Source: Verrucomicrobia bacterium UBA1211 (lineage in GTDB: Bacteria > Verrucomicrobiota > Kiritimatiellia > RFP12 > UBA1067). Taken from it: a DNA stretch of 7,506 nt. The notes beneath the pieces are model-generated. The model made no database searches. It was given only the letters and a program-made list of their open reading frames with translations, and was not told the origin of the DNA. Every line of letters begins with the position of its first letter. The first letter of the stretch is position 1. The position numbers were made by a program, and so were the translations under genes. Positions 5,630 to 7,506 of this stretch are shown here, piece by piece. The stretch covers positions 1 through 7,506 of the forward strand of contig DBXN01000150.1 of assembly GCA_002309585.1 (NCBI GenBank), in the 5' to 3' direction.

Positions 5630-6126
5630 CAATCGAAGAACATTATGCCCTACTTGCCCCAAAATTGACGAACTGGCTCGTCGCAACCGGCAGTACCTAT
5701 GCCGACGCCTGTGACCTCGTTCAGAACACCTTCTTGAAGGTCTGGAAAATGAAGGATGACCTGCGCGACAACGATTCCGCCGTCTCCGGACTCGTCTTCA
5801 CCATCGCCCGCAACCTTCGCAAAAACCTCGCCCGTGACAACAGCAAACTGACGTTTACAGACGAAATCCCCGAAGAGGCCGCCGTTTCCCAGCCGCCGGA
5901 AACCACCCCTTCCGATGCGGAATACCTGCGCAAGCGGCTCTCCGCCGCCTTCGCCCAACTGCCGCCCATCCTCCGCGAGGCCTATACGCTTTTCCAGATC
6001 GGTGAACGTTCAATCCGGGAGATCGCCCTCGAAACGGGCGTCTCGGAAAGTCTGGTGAAAGTCCGGATCTTCCGGGCCAAGGAAAAATTAAAGGTTATTC
6101 TCGCCGATTTACGTGTAACCTTTTAA
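5626..6126 (+). CDS. ECF-type RNA polymerase sigma factor
   Basis: Encodes 166 residues with the two-domain layout of group 4 (ECF) sigma factors. Region 2 spans about 8-70, with the core-binding segment DLVQNTFLKVWK (30-41) and the region 2.3/2.4 stretch GLVFTIARNLRKNLAR (55-70). A linker with Pro/Glu follows, then region 4 at about 107-157 with helix-turn-helix SIREIALETGVSESLVKVRI (129-148) and the FRAKEKLK recognition end. AAGGAG at 5615-5620, 5 nt before ATG, and the ATGA overlap with sctU indicate that it is translated as the last part of the T3SS transcript. This context suggests it controls T3SS or effector genes, analogous to HrpL (also ECF), possibly with feedback. No anti-sigma factor with a zinc-binding or membrane motif is seen beside it. 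The regulon is unknown. Confidence 0.9.
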   Translation: MTIEEHYALLAPKLTNWLVATGSTYADACDLVQNTFLKVWKMKDDLRDNDSAVSGLVFTIARNLRKNLARDNSKLTFTDEIPEEAAVSQPPETTPSDAEYLRKRLSAAFAQLPPILREAYTLFQIGERSIREIALETGVSESLVKVRIFRAKEKLKVILADLRVTF

Positions 6127-6145
6127 CCTGAACCGTGTATCGGGC

Positions 6146-6421
6146 ATGGAGATCACGATTATGGACTTGAATGTGAACAACCGCGTACCCACGACAGGAG
6201 CCTTTGAGGCCCCGAAAATCGGAACCCCGGCGGAACCGCTCGGGAAACAGGAGACCCAGCCCCAAAACGGGCTGACGGTCACCATTCGGACGGCGGACGT
6301 CCAATTGGCTGAACCGACGCTTGACATCCCGGATGCCGCCCTCACGCGGGACGACCCGCTCGGTGACCTCGTGAAGACGGCCTTCAACCTGCCGCCGCCG
6401 CCAATGCCGAATTTCGAATAA
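6146..6421 (+). CDS. Small Pro-rich hypothetical protein, possibly T3SS-associated
   Basis: I do not recognise this protein. Two in-frame starts exist: ATG 6146 (91 residues, no ribosome binding site) and ATG 6161 (86 residues), which has GGAG at 6148-6151 with 9-nt spacing and is slightly favoured. The sequence is acidic to neutral, has no Cys, signal peptide or membrane segment, and is rich in Pro, Thr, Ala and Leu, probably mostly disordered. The one ordered-looking stretch is DPLGDLVKTAFNL near the C-terminus, followed by PPPPMPNFE. It starts 19 nt after the sigma factor stop in the same direction, so it is probably co-transcribed. Possible roles are a secreted T3SS substrate or a sigma-factor partner; it lacks the alpha-hairpin look of needle (SctF) proteins. 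Codon use resembles the neighbouring genes, which supports it as real. Confidence 0.6.
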   Translation: MEITIMDLNVNNRVPTTGAFEAPKIGTPAEPLGKQETQPQNGLTVTIRTADVQLAEPTLDIPDAALTRDDPLGDLVKTAFNLPPPPMPNFE

Positions 6422-6439
6422 CCCGCGCCGCCGATATCA

Positions 6440-6491
6440 GGCGACGTGCGACAAGCGACATGCGCCCGTCGCATGACGCCTGTCGCTTGTC
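6440..6491. terminator. Strong palindrome between convergent genes, likely bidirectional terminator
   Basis: 6450-6460 (GACAAGCGACA) and 6481-6491 (TGTCGCTTGTC) are perfect 11-bp complements around a 20-nt interior that can itself pair (6461-6464 with 6470-6473). A second pairing, 6440-6452 with 6468-6480 (11 of 13), competes with the inner stem. The site lies between the stop at 6421 and the convergent stop at 6527. There is no clear T-run on either side, so it may block transcripts by structure or act as an mRNA 3' end stabiliser. The left half is tandem GCGACNN heptamers, the right half the inverted form. Confidence 0.55.
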
Positions 6492-6526
6492 CAAAACCGA
6501 AACGCGGGGTGTCTCGGCGAAACCGG

Positions 6527-7506
6527 TCACCACTCGAAACTGACCGTCTTCCCCTCGCGGGTCTGCAACCCCGTCACGCGGCCCTTCGGCCAGCTTTTGG
6601 GAATCGACCGTTCCAAAAGAATCTCGCACACGGCGCCGACCGTCCCGAGGTTTCCGTCGATCTGGAAGGGCGGATGGGTCGTGAAGAGGTTGTCGTGCGT
6701 ATTGTAACGGAGCAGGTTCTCCAGCATTTCGCCCGCCTTGTCCCCTTCGCCCAGCCGCGCCCAGAGCGCCGCGCGCCACGGCCAGGTCCAGCTGCGCCGC
6801 GCATCCCCCGTGGTGGTGCGGCCCGCCAGCGCGACCTTCGCCGCCTCGGCCAGTTGCGGTGTGGCGGCGGGGGAGATGGTTGAACCCGGATAGACCGCGT
6901 AGAGGTGGCTCGTGTGGCGGTGGGCATCGCCCTTCACGTCTCGGTCGGTCTCCCACTCCTGAAGCTGGCCCCATTTGCCGATTTTGTCCTTGAGCAGCTT
7001 CGGCTCGATGCGGGCGATCTCCCGCGTGAAGGCGTCGTCGATCTTCAGGATCTTCGCCGAGGCGAGGATCGCCCGGAAGAGCTCGCGCATGATCTGCTGG
7101 TCATGGGTGATTCCATCCTCGCGGGGACCATGTTCGGGGCTCCACCCGTTCTTGACCACCACCGTCCCATCCTCACGCTCCTTCAAGAGGGTTGAGAGGA
7201 CGAACTCCGCCGCCCCCTTCATCAACGGCCAGGCGGTCTCACGCAGATAGGTTTCGTCACGGGTAAAGAGCCAGTGGTCGTAGACCTGCGCCGCCATCCA
7301 CGGCGCGCCCGCGAAGTTCCACCGCCACCCGCCGCCGCCCACAGCGTTGGCGCTCGTGCGGTAGGCGAACCCCTTCGAATCCGGGAAAGCGGCGCGCGTC
7401 CCCGCCTCCGCCACCGGCATCGTCCGGAGCATCCAGTCGGAGTAGGGGGTGAAGCACTCGCTCAGGTTGGCCGAATCCGCCCCCCAGTAGTTCATCTGGA
7501 TGTTGA
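6527..7506 (-). CDS. Glycoside hydrolase family 95, alpha-L-fucosidase type (5' partial)
   Basis: The frame runs off the right edge; the codons just inside the edge read NIQMNYWGAD, matching the GH95 NxNxxMNYWPAE block, so the ATG at 7495 is internal. The visible 325 residues cover the (alpha/alpha)6 barrel C-terminal half. Other family blocks are WSPEHGP (Glu codon at 7133-7135), HRHTSHLYAVYPG, WPWRAALWARLGEGDKA, and PPFQIDGNLG (Asp codon at 6656-6658). Family knowledge from Bifidobacterium AfcA: a Glu acts as general acid and an Asp activates paired Asn residues for inverting hydrolysis of terminal fucose; I infer that these residues correspond. Fucosidase is the commonest activity, but alpha-L-galactosidase is also known in GH95. 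The C-terminus is short: the usual LLPALP segment before W-P-x-G is missing and the protein ends at VSFEW. It is convergent with the T3SS operon and functionally unlinked as far as can be seen. Confidence 0.93.
   Translation of the reverse strand, partial: NIQMNYWGADSANLSECFTPYSDWMLRTMPVAEAGTRAAFPDSKGFAYRTSANAVGGGGWRWNFAGAPWMAAQVYDHWLFTRDETYLRETAWPLMKGAAEFVLSTLLKEREDGTVVVKNGWSPEHGPREDGITHDQQIMRELFRAILASAKILKIDDAFTREIARIEPKLLKDKIGKWGQLQEWETDRDVKGDAHRHTSHLYAVYPGSTISPAATPQLAEAAKVALAGRTTTGDARRSWTWPWRAALWARLGEGDKAGEMLENLLRYNTHDNLFTTHPPFQIDGNLGTVGAVCEILLERSIPKSWPKGRVTGLQTREGKTVSFEW

Overview
The window is a non-flagellar type III secretion system (T3SS) operon on the + strand, followed by a convergent, unrelated glycosidase gene on the - strand. 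The core order is sctP (5' end off-window), sctQ, sctR, sctS, sctT, sctU. It matches the yscP-Q-R-S-T-U order and encodes the needle-length ruler, the C-ring/sorting platform protein and the whole export gate plus autoprotease switch. An ECF-type sigma factor gene overlaps the end of sctU by ATGA, and a small unrecognised ORF follows it.

Most genes are tightly packed: sctP/sctQ overlap by 14 nt, sctQ-sctR are 18 nt apart, and sctR/sctS and sctU/sigma overlap by 4 nt. Packing breaks at two places in the operon. Between sctS and sctT (3070-3580) lies a compact, AT-richer insertion that carries a four-helix-bundle gene of the 23S rRNA intervening-sequence (IVS) protein family, bounded by a 27-bp near-perfect inverted repeat. 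Between sctT and sctU is a 132-nt spacer that folds as nested inverted repeats made partly of GAGACAT-like heptamers. A third palindromic spacer (6440-6491), also built of heptamers (GCGACNN), lies between the operon end and the convergent glycosidase gene and probably acts as a terminator.

The last gene (6527-7506, - strand, 5' end off-window) is a glycoside hydrolase family 95 enzyme (alpha-L-fucosidase type) with an unusually short C-terminus.

The high-GC genome, an Sct-type T3SS of unusual sequence, a four-helix-bundle IVS protein inserted between protein genes, and a GH95 fucosidase suggest a PVC-superphylum bacterium (Kiritimatiellota/Lentisphaerota/Verrucomicrobiota-like). This is inference from gene content only.

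The strongest leads are: (1) the IVS-like element sitting inside a T3SS operon, its right arm ending 4 nt before the sctT start, which in RNA would form a roughly 26-bp duplex separating sctPQRS from sctT-sctU; (2) a 93-bp in-frame tandem repeat in the SctP ruler; (3) an NPTR instead of NPTH autocleavage site in SctU; (4) a sigma factor translationally coupled to the export switch gene.
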